DNA from: Paracidovorax anthurii
GTDB lineage: Bacteria; Pseudomonadota; Gammaproteobacteria; Burkholderiales; Burkholderiaceae_C
DNA: 64,000 nt
Direction of reading: 5' to 3'
Assembly (NCBI RefSeq): GCF_003269065.1
Contig: NZ_QLTA01000021.1
Location: forward strand, 1 to 64,000
The position numbers and the translations under genes are program-made. Below are positions 57,551 through 64,000 of this stretch, in pieces. The number at the start of each line of letters is the position of its first letter. Positions within the stretch are counted from its first letter, which is position 1. Below the pieces are notes generated by a model, which saw only the letters and a program-made list of their open reading frames with translations, ran no database searches and had not been told where the DNA came from.

Positions 57551-58570
57551 ATGTCAAAAATCAAGCCGGCTCCCCTGCCGCCCGACACGATGATCGGCGG
57601 CTACCGCGTGGTACGCCGGTTGTCCGCGGGGGGCTTTGGCGTGGTGTACCTGGCCACGGACTCCGAGGGCCAGCAGGTCGCCATCAAGGAATACCTGCCG
57701 TCTTCATTGGCCACCCGCTCCCCGGGCGAACTGCTGCCCAAGGTGCCCCCCGAGAAGCTTTCGCTCTACCGGCTGGGGCTCAAGAGCTTCTTCGAGGAAG
57801 GCCGGGCGCTGGCGCAGATATCGCACGCCTCGGTGGTCAGCGTTCTCAATTTCTTCCGCGAGAACGAGACGGTCTACATGGTGATGAACTACCTGGAGGG
57901 CGCCACGCTGCAGGATTTCATCATCACCGCGCGCGATCTCAAGACGCAGAAGGTGTTCCGCGAGTCCACCATCCGGTCGCTCTTCGACGAGGTGCTGCGG
58001 GGCCTGCGCATCGTGCACCAGCACAAGATGCTGCACCTGGACATCAAGCCTGCGAACATCTTCATCACCGACGACAACAAGGCGGTGATGATCGATTTCG
58101 GCGCGGCGCGCGAGGTGCTGTCCAAGGAAGGCAATTTCATCCGCCCGATGTACACCCCCGGCTTCGCGGCCCCCGAGATGTACCGGCGGGATTCCTCGAT
58201 GGGCCCGTGGACCGACATCTACGCCATCGGCGCGTGCATCTATGCCTGCATGCAGGGCTTTCCGCCCAACGAGGCGCCGCAGCGCGCGGAGAAGGACCGC
58301 CTCTCGCTGGCGCTGAGCAAGCTGCGGGGCGTGTATTCCGACAACCTGATCGAGGTGGTGGAATGGTGCATGGCGCTCGATCCGCTCTCGCGGCCGCAGT
58401 CGGTGTTCGCGCTCCAGAAGGAGCTCAGCCGCGAGGGCGAGCGCCGCTACACCAAGCTCTCGGTGGGCGAGAAGATGCGCCTGCAGCTCGACACGCTGGT
58501 CTCCGACACGAAGAAGAACGTGCAGAAGATGGGCGATGCAACGCGCCTGGGCGGAGCGAAGCCGAAATGA
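57551..58570 (+). CDS. Serine/threonine protein kinase
   Basis: 339 residues from ATG 57551 (MSKIKPAPLPPDTMIGGYRV). Complete Hanks-type kinase: Gly-rich loop RLSAGGFGVVYLA, VAIKEYLPSS (ATP Lys), HLDIKPANIFI (catalytic loop, L-D in place of R-D), MIDFGAAREVLS (DFG), APEMY and the C-lobe DIYAIGACIYACM. The catalytic-loop Arg is replaced by Leu, so it may not need activation-loop phosphorylation. No membrane helix; the C-terminal about 60 residues are basic and probably flexible. Coupled by ATGA overlap to the PP2C phosphatase, a reversible-phosphorylation pair. Substrates unknown. Confidence 0.93.
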   Translation: MSKIKPAPLPPDTMIGGYRVVRRLSAGGFGVVYLATDSEGQQVAIKEYLPSSLATRSPGELLPKVPPEKLSLYRLGLKSFFEEGRALAQISHASVVSVLNFFRENETVYMVMNYLEGATLQDFIITARDLKTQKVFRESTIRSLFDEVLRGLRIVHQHKMLHLDIKPANIFITDDNKAVMIDFGAAREVLSKEGNFIRPMYTPGFAAPEMYRRDSSMGPWTDIYAIGACIYACMQGFPPNEAPQRAEKDRLSLALSKLRGVYSDNLIEVVEWCMALDPLSRPQSVFALQKELSREGERRYTKLSVGEKMRLQLDTLVSDTKKNVQKMGDATRLGGAKPK

Positions 58571-59481
58571 AATTTTCCGTCTTCCAGATCAGCCGCCGCG
58601 GCGGCCGCGAGATCAATGAGGACCGGATGGGCTACTGCTACACGCGCGAGTCCAGCCTGTTCCTGCTGGCCGACGGCATGGGAGGTCACCCGGAAGGTGA
58701 GGTGGCCGCGCAGATCGCGGTGCAGACGGTGTCGTCGGCCTACCAGCGCCAGGCCAAGCCCTTGCTGGAGGATGTGGAGGCCTTTCTGGCGGAGTCCCTG
58801 CTCGCGGCCCACCACCAGATCCTGCGGTACGCGAGCGACCGGGGCATGCTCGACACGCCCCGCACCACGCTCGTGGCGGCGGTGGTCCAGTCGGGCCGCG
58901 CGAGCTGGGTGCACTGCGGCGACTCGCGCCTGTACATGGTGCGGGCCGGCGAGCTGCTCACCCGTACGCGCGACCATTCCTATCTCGAACTGCGCAATGC
59001 GAGCCTGCCCAGCCTCGACCGCGTGAACCGCAACGTGCTCTTCACCTGCCTCGGCTCGCCGACCAAGCCCATCTACGACATCACGGGCCCCGTGGCGCTG
59101 GAGCAGGGCGATCGCATCCTGCTGTGCTCCGATGGGCTGTGGGGTGCGCTGGACGATGCGGCCATCGCGCGGCAACTGGGGCGCCTGCCGGTGGCGCAGG
59201 CCGTGCCGGAACTCGTCGAGGACGCGCTGCGCAAGGCGGGCGACAGCAGCGACAACGTCACCGTCGTGGCGATGGAGTGGGAGACGCCGGACACCTTCGA
59301 GTCCACGCAGGGTATCTCCACGCACCACATCGGCGACGACGGTTTCGCCTCCACCATCCAGGCCGAGCTGTTCGACGCGGCGCAGGGCGACGACCTGGAC
59401 GATCTGGACGACGAGGCCATCGAGCGCTCGATCGCCGAGATCAACGAGGCCATCCGGCGTTCGGCGGCGCGCAAGTCCTAG
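58567..59481 (+). CDS. PP2C-family protein serine/threonine phosphatase
   Basis: 304 residues from ATG 58567, overlapping the kinase stop by 4 bp. Metal-binding motifs of PP2[58 protein letters not shown] and [12 protein letters not shown]. After the catalytic domain (to about 245) comes an acidic tail with [12 protein letters not shown]. It should remove phosphates placed by the partner kinase, in the cytoplasm. Confidence 0.93.
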   Translation: MKFSVFQISRRGGREINEDRMGYCYTRESSLFLLADGMGGHPEGEVAAQIAVQTVSSAYQRQAKPLLEDVEAFLAESLLAAHHQILRYASDRGMLDTPRTTLVAAVVQSGRASWVHCGDSRLYMVRAGELLTRTRDHSYLELRNASLPSLDRVNRNVLFTCLGSPTKPIYDITGPVALEQGDRILLCSDGLWGALDDAAIARQLGRLPVAQAVPELVEDALRKAGDSSDNVTVVAMEWETPDTFESTQGISTHHIGDDGFASTIQAELFDAAQGDDLDDLDDEAIERSIAEINEAIRRSAARKS

Positions 59482-59596
59482 TCCTGACTCCCGCAGGCTT
59501 TCTTCTCCACGCGGCGCGCCGCGCGCTGGCGTCATCCTGCCGGCGTGCCATGCAGGGCCCCGCCGCCTCTTTCAGTTTCCAACGATCCACCCAGCC

Positions 59597-60343
59597 ATGA
59601 CTCTCTCCGAGACGCCCCTTTCCTTCCAGCGCAGTGCCGGCCGCGCCGCGGATCAGCTGCGCCCGGTGCGCATCACGCGCCGCTACACCATGCACGCTGA
59701 GGGCGCCGTGCTGATCGAGTTCGGCCACACGAAGGTGCTGTGCACTGCCTCGGTGGAAGAGCGCGTGCCGCCCCACAAGCGGGGCAGCGGCGAGGGCTGG
59801 GTCACGGCCGAGTACGGCATGCTGCCGCGCGCGACCCACACGCGCAGCGATCGGGAGGCGGCGCGCGGCAAGCAGACCGGCCGTACGCAGGAGATCCAGC
59901 GGTTGATCGGCCGCAGCCTGCGCGCGGTGTTCGATCTCAAGGCGCTGGGTGAGCGCACGATCCAGCTCGACTGCGACGTGATCCAGGCCGACGGCGGCAC
60001 GCGCACGGCGGCGATCACCGGGGCCTGGGTGGCGGCGCAGGATGCGGTGGCCGCGCTGCTGGCGGCGGGCAAGATCACCGCGTCGCCCATCACGGCGCCC
60101 CTGGCCGCGATCTCCGTGGGCATCGTGCAGGGCACGCCGCTGCTCGATCTGGAGTACACCGAGGATGCGCAGTGCGACACCGACATGAACGTCGTCATGA
60201 CGGGCGCGGGCCATTTCGTGGAAGTGCAGGGAACGGCCGAGGGCGTGGCGTTCACGCGGCAGGAGATGGACCGCCTGCTGGAACTGGCCCAGAAGGGCGT
60301 GGCCGAACTGATCGCGCTGCAGCGGCATGCACTATCAAATTAA
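59597..60343 (+). CDS. rph: Ribonuclease PH
   Basis: 248 residues from ATG 59597 (115 bp after the phosphatase). RNase PH signatures: [92 protein letters not shown] and [19 protein letters not shown]. It is the phosphorolytic 3'-5' exoribonuclease that trims tRNA 3' ends, acting as a hexamer. Full length with no lesions. rdgB follows after 45 bp, as in many proteobacteria. Confidence 0.97.
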   Translation: MTLSETPLSFQRSAGRAADQLRPVRITRRYTMHAEGAVLIEFGHTKVLCTASVEERVPPHKRGSGEGWVTAEYGMLPRATHTRSDREAARGKQTGRTQEIQRLIGRSLRAVFDLKALGERTIQLDCDVIQADGGTRTAAITGAWVAAQDAVAALLAAGKITASPITAPLAAISVGIVQGTPLLDLEYTEDAQCDTDMNVVMTGAGHFVEVQGTAEGVAFTRQEMDRLLELAQKGVAELIALQRHALSN

Positions 60344-60388
60344 TAGCAAACAACGTAGCAAACTCGTCGACATGGGAGCATTTTGGCC

Positions 60389-60988
60389 ATGAAACTCGTC
60401 CTGGCATCCAATAACCGCGGCAAATTGGCCGAGTTGCAGGCCATGTTCGCCGGCCTGGGCGTGGAGCTGGTGAGGCAGGCGGATCTGGGCGTGGGCGAGG
60501 CCGAGGAGCCCTTCCACACCTTCGTCGAGAACGCTCTGGCCAAGGCGCGGTTCGCGTCGGGCCACACGGGCCTGCCTGCGCTGGCCGACGACGCCGGCCT
60601 GTGCGTGGACGCCTTCGGCGGGCTGCCGGGTGTGCAGACGGCCCACTACGCCACGCAGTTCGGCTACGAGAAGGGCGATGCCAGCAACGTGCACGCCCTG
60701 CTGGAGCAGATGGCGGGCGTGGAGATGCGCCGCGCGGCGATGGTCAGCACGCTGGTGGCCGTGCGCAGCCCCGAAGACCCGGAGCCGCTCATCGCCGTGG
60801 GCCGCGTGGTGGGCGAGATCACGCGCGAGCCGCGCGGCAGCCAGGGCTTCGGATTCGACCCCGTGATGCTCCTGCCCGAGTTCGGCAAGACCTTCGCCGA
60901 GCTGCCCGGGGAGGTGAAGAACACGTTCAGCCACCGGGGGCGCTCGGCCCGGCAGATGCTGGAGCTGATGCGCGAGCGCTGGCTCTGA
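60389..60988 (+). CDS. rdgB: dITP/XTP pyrophosphatase (RdgB/HAM1)
   Basis: 199 residues from ATG 60389, with GGGAG 10 bases upstream (an in-frame TTG lies two codons earlier). Signatures: LVLASNNRGKLAELQAM, FVENALAKARFASGHTGLPA, LADDAGLCVDAFGG, PRGSQGFGFDPVMLLP and NTFSHRGRSARQM. It hydrolyses ITP, dITP and XTP to monophosphates, keeping deaminated purines out of DNA and RNA. It sits between rph and hemW, the usual arrangement. Confidence 0.97.
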   Translation: MKLVLASNNRGKLAELQAMFAGLGVELVRQADLGVGEAEEPFHTFVENALAKARFASGHTGLPALADDAGLCVDAFGGLPGVQTAHYATQFGYEKGDASNVHALLEQMAGVEMRRAAMVSTLVAVRSPEDPEPLIAVGRVVGEITREPRGSQGFGFDPVMLLPEFGKTFAELPGEVKNTFSHRGRSARQMLELMRERWL

Positions 60989-61050
60989 GCGGCCCACCGC
61001 GCCCTCCGCTCCGGTTTTTCTGCCGACCCCTTCCATCCCCTGCTTGCACC

Positions 61051-62304
61051 GTGTCCATTCCCATCGTTCCCTCGGACGGCCCGGGCGCCGAGGCGTCTCC
61101 CGCGCCCTTGCGGGATGTCCTGCACTCGATGCGCCCCGGCGTGCTGAACCTCGGCAGTCCGCCGCCGCTGTCGCTGTACGTGCACCTGCCCTGGTGCCTG
61201 AAGAAGTGCCCCTACTGCGATTTCAACTCGCACGAGGCGCGCCGGGACACCGCCGGGGCGCTGCCCGAGGGGCGCTACCTGGATGCCCTGATGGCCGACC
61301 TGGAGTCGGCGCTGCCCCTCGTGTGGGGGCGCACCGTGCACAGCGTGTTCATCGGCGGCGGAACGCCCAGCCTGTTCTCGCCGGAGTCGATCGACCGGCT
61401 GATCGGCGGCGTGCGCGCGCGCCTGCGGCTGGAGGCCGATTGCGAGATCACGCTGGAGGCCAACCCGGGCACGTTCGAGAAAGACCGTTTCCGGGCCTAC
61501 CGGGCCGCGGGGATCACGCGCCTGTCGGTGGGGGTGCAGAGCTTCGACGACCGCTTCCTCGCGGCCCTGGGCCGGGTGCACGATGGCGCCCAGGCGCTGG
61601 CCGCGGTGCAGGAGGCCGCGCAGGCCTTCGAGACGTTCAACCTCGACATCATGTATGCGCTGCCGGGCCAGACCCTGGCCGACCTGGAGTGCGACATGCG
61701 CACGGCGCTGTCGATGGCGCCGCCGCACATCTCGATCTACCACCTGACCATCGAGCCCAACACCTACTTCGCGAAGTACCCCCCGCGGGTGCCGGAGGAC
61801 GACCAAGCCTACGCCATGCTGGACCGCATCACCGAGATGACGGGCGATGCGGGGCTGCTGCGCTACGAGATTTCCGCCTATGCGCGTGACGGGCACCCGT
61901 GCCTGCACAACACCAACTACTGGCAGTTCGGGGACTACCTGGGCATCGGGGCCGGGGCCCACGGCAAGCTCAGCTTCGCGCACCGCGTGGTGCGGCAGGC
62001 ACGCTTCCGCGAACCGCAGCGCTACATGGAGCAGGCCCTGGCCGGCAACGCCGTGGCCCAGGACCACGAGGTGCGGCGGGCGGATCTGCCGTTCGAGTTC
62101 ATGCTCAATGCACTGCGGCTGCGCGAGGGGTTCGCGCTGCAGGATTTCGCGGACCGCACCGGGCTGCCCCTGAGCGCGATCCGGGCGCCGCTGGAGGAGG
62201 CCGAGCGCAAGGGCTTGATCGTGCGGGACATGGCGCGCGTGCGGCCCACCGAGCGCGGTTTCGATTTCCTGAGCGATCTGCAGGAGCTGTTTCTCTCCGA
62301 CTGA
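61051..62304 (+). CDS. hemW: HemW, radical-SAM haem chaperone family
   Basis: 417 residues from GTG 61051 (MSIPIVPSDGPGAEA); the frame runs further up but only as a shadow of rdgB. Radical-SAM cluster motif in HLPWCLKKCPYCDFNSH (Cys-x3-Cys-x2-Cys), FIGGGTPSLFSPESI, TLEANPGTFEKDRF, RLSVGVQSFDDRFLAALGR, FNLDIMYALPGQT and a C-terminal HemN_C domain (LPFEFMLNALRLREGF). HemW-type proteins lack the extra residues of true coproporphyrinogen oxidase HemN and carry haem to membrane enzymes. Confidence 0.94.
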   Translation: MSIPIVPSDGPGAEASPAPLRDVLHSMRPGVLNLGSPPPLSLYVHLPWCLKKCPYCDFNSHEARRDTAGALPEGRYLDALMADLESALPLVWGRTVHSVFIGGGTPSLFSPESIDRLIGGVRARLRLEADCEITLEANPGTFEKDRFRAYRAAGITRLSVGVQSFDDRFLAALGRVHDGAQALAAVQEAAQAFETFNLDIMYALPGQTLADLECDMRTALSMAPPHISIYHLTIEPNTYFAKYPPRVPEDDQAYAMLDRITEMTGDAGLLRYEISAYARDGHPCLHNTNYWQFGDYLGIGAGAHGKLSFAHRVVRQARFREPQRYMEQALAGNAVAQDHEVRRADLPFEFMLNALRLREGFALQDFADRTGLPLSAIRAPLEEAERKGLIVRDMARVRPTERGFDFLSDLQELFLSD

Positions 62305-62327
62305 CGGGCCGGCACGGGGGGCGACGG

Positions 62328-62666
62328 TCAGCCGCAGCGGGCGCCGGTGATGCGGCCGGTGGGGTCGATGTCGAGGTTCAGGCGCTGGGCGTCGTATTCC
62401 TGGGTGACCAGTTGCCCCGGCCTCACCACGCGTGCCATGTGCGCGCCGGCCCGCACACGGGCGTCCTCCACTACCTTCGCGGTGCTGTTCTGCCCGATGA
62501 GCGCCTGCGCCGGCTGGGCGTTGCAGGTGCCGCCCACGGGTGCGCCGGTGGAGGACACGGCGGGAACTGGTGGCGCACTGCTGCCCCAGGGCATGTTCGC
62601 CGTGCTGCAACCGCTGGCCAGAAGGGCGATGGCGGTGAATCCGAGGGCGCTGGCAAAAAATCGCAT
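62328..62666 (-). CDS. Lipoprotein, peptidase inhibitor I78 family
   Basis: 112 residues from ATG 62666 (MRFFASALGFTAIALLASGC), where LLASGC is a lipobox; mature Cys at residue 20. After a Pro/Ser-rich spacer the C-terminal 65 residues match the I78 elastase-inhibitor-type domain: GTCNAQPAQALIGQNSTAKV, ARVVRPGQLVTQEYD and RLNLDIDPTGRITGARCG, with a likely disulfide between the flanking Cys residues. It would be anchored in the envelope and may protect against serine proteases. It converges on hemW (23-bp gap). Confidence 0.85.
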   Translation of the reverse strand: MRFFASALGFTAIALLASGCSTANMPWGSSAPPVPAVSSTGAPVGGTCNAQPAQALIGQNSTAKVVEDARVRAGAHMARVVRPGQLVTQEYDAQRLNLDIDPTGRITGARCG

Positions 62667-62838
62667 GGGCTGAAACTCCGTGGCCGAAAGGCAAAAGTGC
62701 AAAAGCAAAGGGCGCAAAACCGGCATGCCCTCCTCGGGCCGCCGTTGCCCGGCACCTTAGCGCGGCCGGGGCGACCTCGCCGTCACCAGCGGTAACACGG
62801 AGCCTGCCGCGCCTTTAATGGCGGGACGCGCCAGCGCA

Positions 62839-64000
62839 TCAGGGGCGCTGCGAGGACGCCGCCGATGTCTCCAGCCCCAGGGCCCGGATGCGGGCGGCCG
62901 CGGCATTCGCTTGCGAGGCGGTGCTGAAGGGGCCCGCGCGCACGCGGATCAGCTCGCGTCCATCGGCGGCCGTCACCGGCTGCGTGGTGGCGGCAACGCC
63001 GGCGCCGCGCAGCATGGCGTGGGCGCGCTGTGCATTGGCGGGCTCGGCGAACAGCCCGACGTTGATGTAGAGCTTGCGGGTGGCGGTGCCCGCGTCTTGC
63101 GCGGAAGACCCCGGGGACTGCGATGGAGCCGGTGCCGGCGGGCTGGCGGATGCTGCCTGGCGTGGGGTGGCGGCACTGGTCGCCGAGGACGCTGGCCGGG
63201 GCACCGTGGCCGAAGAGGCGGGCCGGGAGGCCGCGCCTGGCGCCGCGGCCGCCACGGACGCGCTGGATGCTGCCGTGGCCGGAGGGCGGGCGGCGCTGGC
63301 CGTGCTGGCTGCACGGCCGGGCGCTGTTGCCGTGGGCAGGGAGGCTGCCGGCCCGGCGGCGGACGCGGCCGATGCCCGGGGGGCGGATGCGGGGGGAGCG
63401 ACGAGCGGGCCTGGAGCTGCCACGCTCGACATGGCGGGTGCTGGCGCACTGGCCGCCACCGGCGCTGGAGGGGCGCTCGCGGCCGTGCTGGAGGCCGGCG
63501 CGGCGGCGCTGCTGCTGCCGGCCATCCGCTCCTCCGGGGCCTGTGCCGGGGCCTGCGGGCCGGAGGCCGATGGCGCCGCCATAGGGGCGGACGCGGCGGC
63601 CGGTGCCGGTGGTGCCGTGGCGGGTGCGGCCGGAGCCGGGCCTGGGCCCTGCGGCGCTGTGCCGGATGGGAAGAAGGTGAAAAGCGCGATCGCCAGCAGG
63701 GCCAGCCCTGCATTGATGGCCACGATCCAGGTGAGCCGCCGCGAGGTCGCGGCCTGCCGCTCCAGCAGCGTCTGGGCCTGGGCCAGCGTGGCGGAGGAGG
63801 AGACGGCCTTGGTGATCCGCTTGCGGATCTCGCCGTGGGCGATGGCGTCTCCGTAGAGGCCCGGTATCACGGTGGCGGCCAGCAGCAGCGCCAGGCCCAG
63901 GCCGCCTAGCACGGGCAGGGGCCAATGAGGGACATAGCGGCCCACGGCCACCCCGAGCAGCGCGATGCCTTCCAGCGCCGCCACGTACACGAGCGCGGCG
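62839..64000 (-). CDS. SPOR-domain inner-membrane protein, 5' end beyond the window
   Basis: The frame is open to the right edge; the first in-window start is GTG 63990, giving 383 residues. Two membrane helices near the start (PVLGGLGLALLLAATVIPGL) and at about 88-110 (WIVAINAGLALLAIALFTFF) frame a cytoplasmic segment. A roughly 180-residue Ala/Pro/Ser low-complexity periplasmic linker leads to a C-terminal SPOR domain (KLYINVGLFAEPANAQRAHA; GRELIRVRAGPFSTASQANA) that binds denuded peptidoglycan at division sites. The linker's coding DNA is highly repetitive, so length may vary between strains. Confidence 0.85.
   Translation of the reverse strand, partial: AALVYVAALEGIALLGVAVGRYVPHWPLPVLGGLGLALLLAATVIPGLYGDAIAHGEIRKRITKAVSSSATLAQAQTLLERQAATSRRLTWIVAINAGLALLAIALFTFFPSGTAPQGPGPAPAAPATAPPAPAAASAPMAAPSASGPQAPAQAPEERMAGSSSAAAPASSTAASAPPAPVAASAPAPAMSSVAAPGPLVAPPASAPRASAASAAGPAASLPTATAPGRAASTASAARPPATAASSASVAAAAPGAASRPASSATVPRPASSATSAATPRQAASASPPAPAPSQSPGSSAQDAGTATRKLYINVGLFAEPANAQRAHAMLRGAGVAATTQPVTAADGRELIRVRAGPFSTASQANAAAARIRALGLETSAASSQRP

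Noticed and set aside
1-64000. CRISPR arrays, rRNA operons and insertion sequences
   Set aside because: No regularly spaced repeats, rRNA-like stretches or transposase genes were seen on reading either strand.

Overview
The window is high-GC DNA from a betaproteobacterium, most likely Comamonadaceae of the Acidovorax/Paracidovorax type. The basis is strong GC third-position bias, a yicC / Ser-Thr kinase / PP2C / rph / rdgB / hemW core block typical of that family as I know it, and an orphan VgrG-Rhs type VI secretion locus. The assignment is by recognition, not by search. No tRNA, rRNA, CRISPR array or insertion sequence was recognised.

Layout. (1) 1-7.5 kb: an orphan T6SS effector locus: 3' end of VgrG, an Eag-type chaperone, a 1585-residue PAAR-Rhs effector with an AT-richer toxin tail, a probable immunity gene and one more AT-rich orphan. 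(2) 7.6-15.9 kb: an iron-uptake locus with a PepSY membrane protein (N-terminus frameshifted), two TonB-dependent siderophore receptors with signalling domains, and a FecI/FecR pair. Three copies of one promoter motif (TACAGGGT-N13-TGCGTC) precede fecR and both receptors, and a Fur-box-like site precedes fecI. (3) 15.9-20.3 kb: a LysR regulator divergent from an M20 amidohydrolase / RidA / class V aminotransferase operon, then a DinB-like gene. (4) 20.5-26.5 kb: a candidate C7-cyclitol cluster: a sugar-phosphate cyclase of the dehydroquinate-synthase superfamily, DUF336 protein, SDR, EamA exporter, LysR, ROK kinase and PfkB kinase. (5) 26.7-28.6 kb: TauE/SafE permease divergent from a LysR gene.

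(6) 28.7-56.4 kb: a genomic island ending in a P4-like tyrosine recombinase beside yicC. It carries a DinG-like helicase, a DndC-like PP-loop protein, a RES/Xre-type toxin-antitoxin pair, a SIR2-APAZ plus short Argonaute pair (SPARSA type), an HU protein, a second PP-loop (PAPS reductase-like) protein, and a complete PRTRC cassette (ParB, E, C, F, B, A, ThiF) whose C, B, A and ThiF members look like a ubiquitin-like protein, an E2, a JAMM peptidase and an E1. A second tyrosine recombinase and 1.2 kb of non-coding DNA with inverted repeats separate this cassette from its actin-like member D. D is followed by a small protein and two overlapping genes that together contain the motifs of one Cas4-like nuclease. 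No conjugation machinery lies inside the window.

(7) 56.5-64 kb: core chromosome: yicC, kinase, PP2C phosphatase, rph, rdgB, hemW, an I78-inhibitor lipoprotein and a SPOR-domain protein cut by the right edge.

How the parts work together. VgrG, the chaperone and Rhs form one loading and delivery unit. FecR/FecI read the state of one or both receptors and feed back on them through the shared promoter. In the cyclitol cluster the cyclase would make a C7 ring, the SDR would alter it, the kinases would phosphorylate it and the EamA protein would export a product; this is inference. The island combines defence (SPARSA, TA), segregation (ParB, actin-like D) and protein-conjugation functions.
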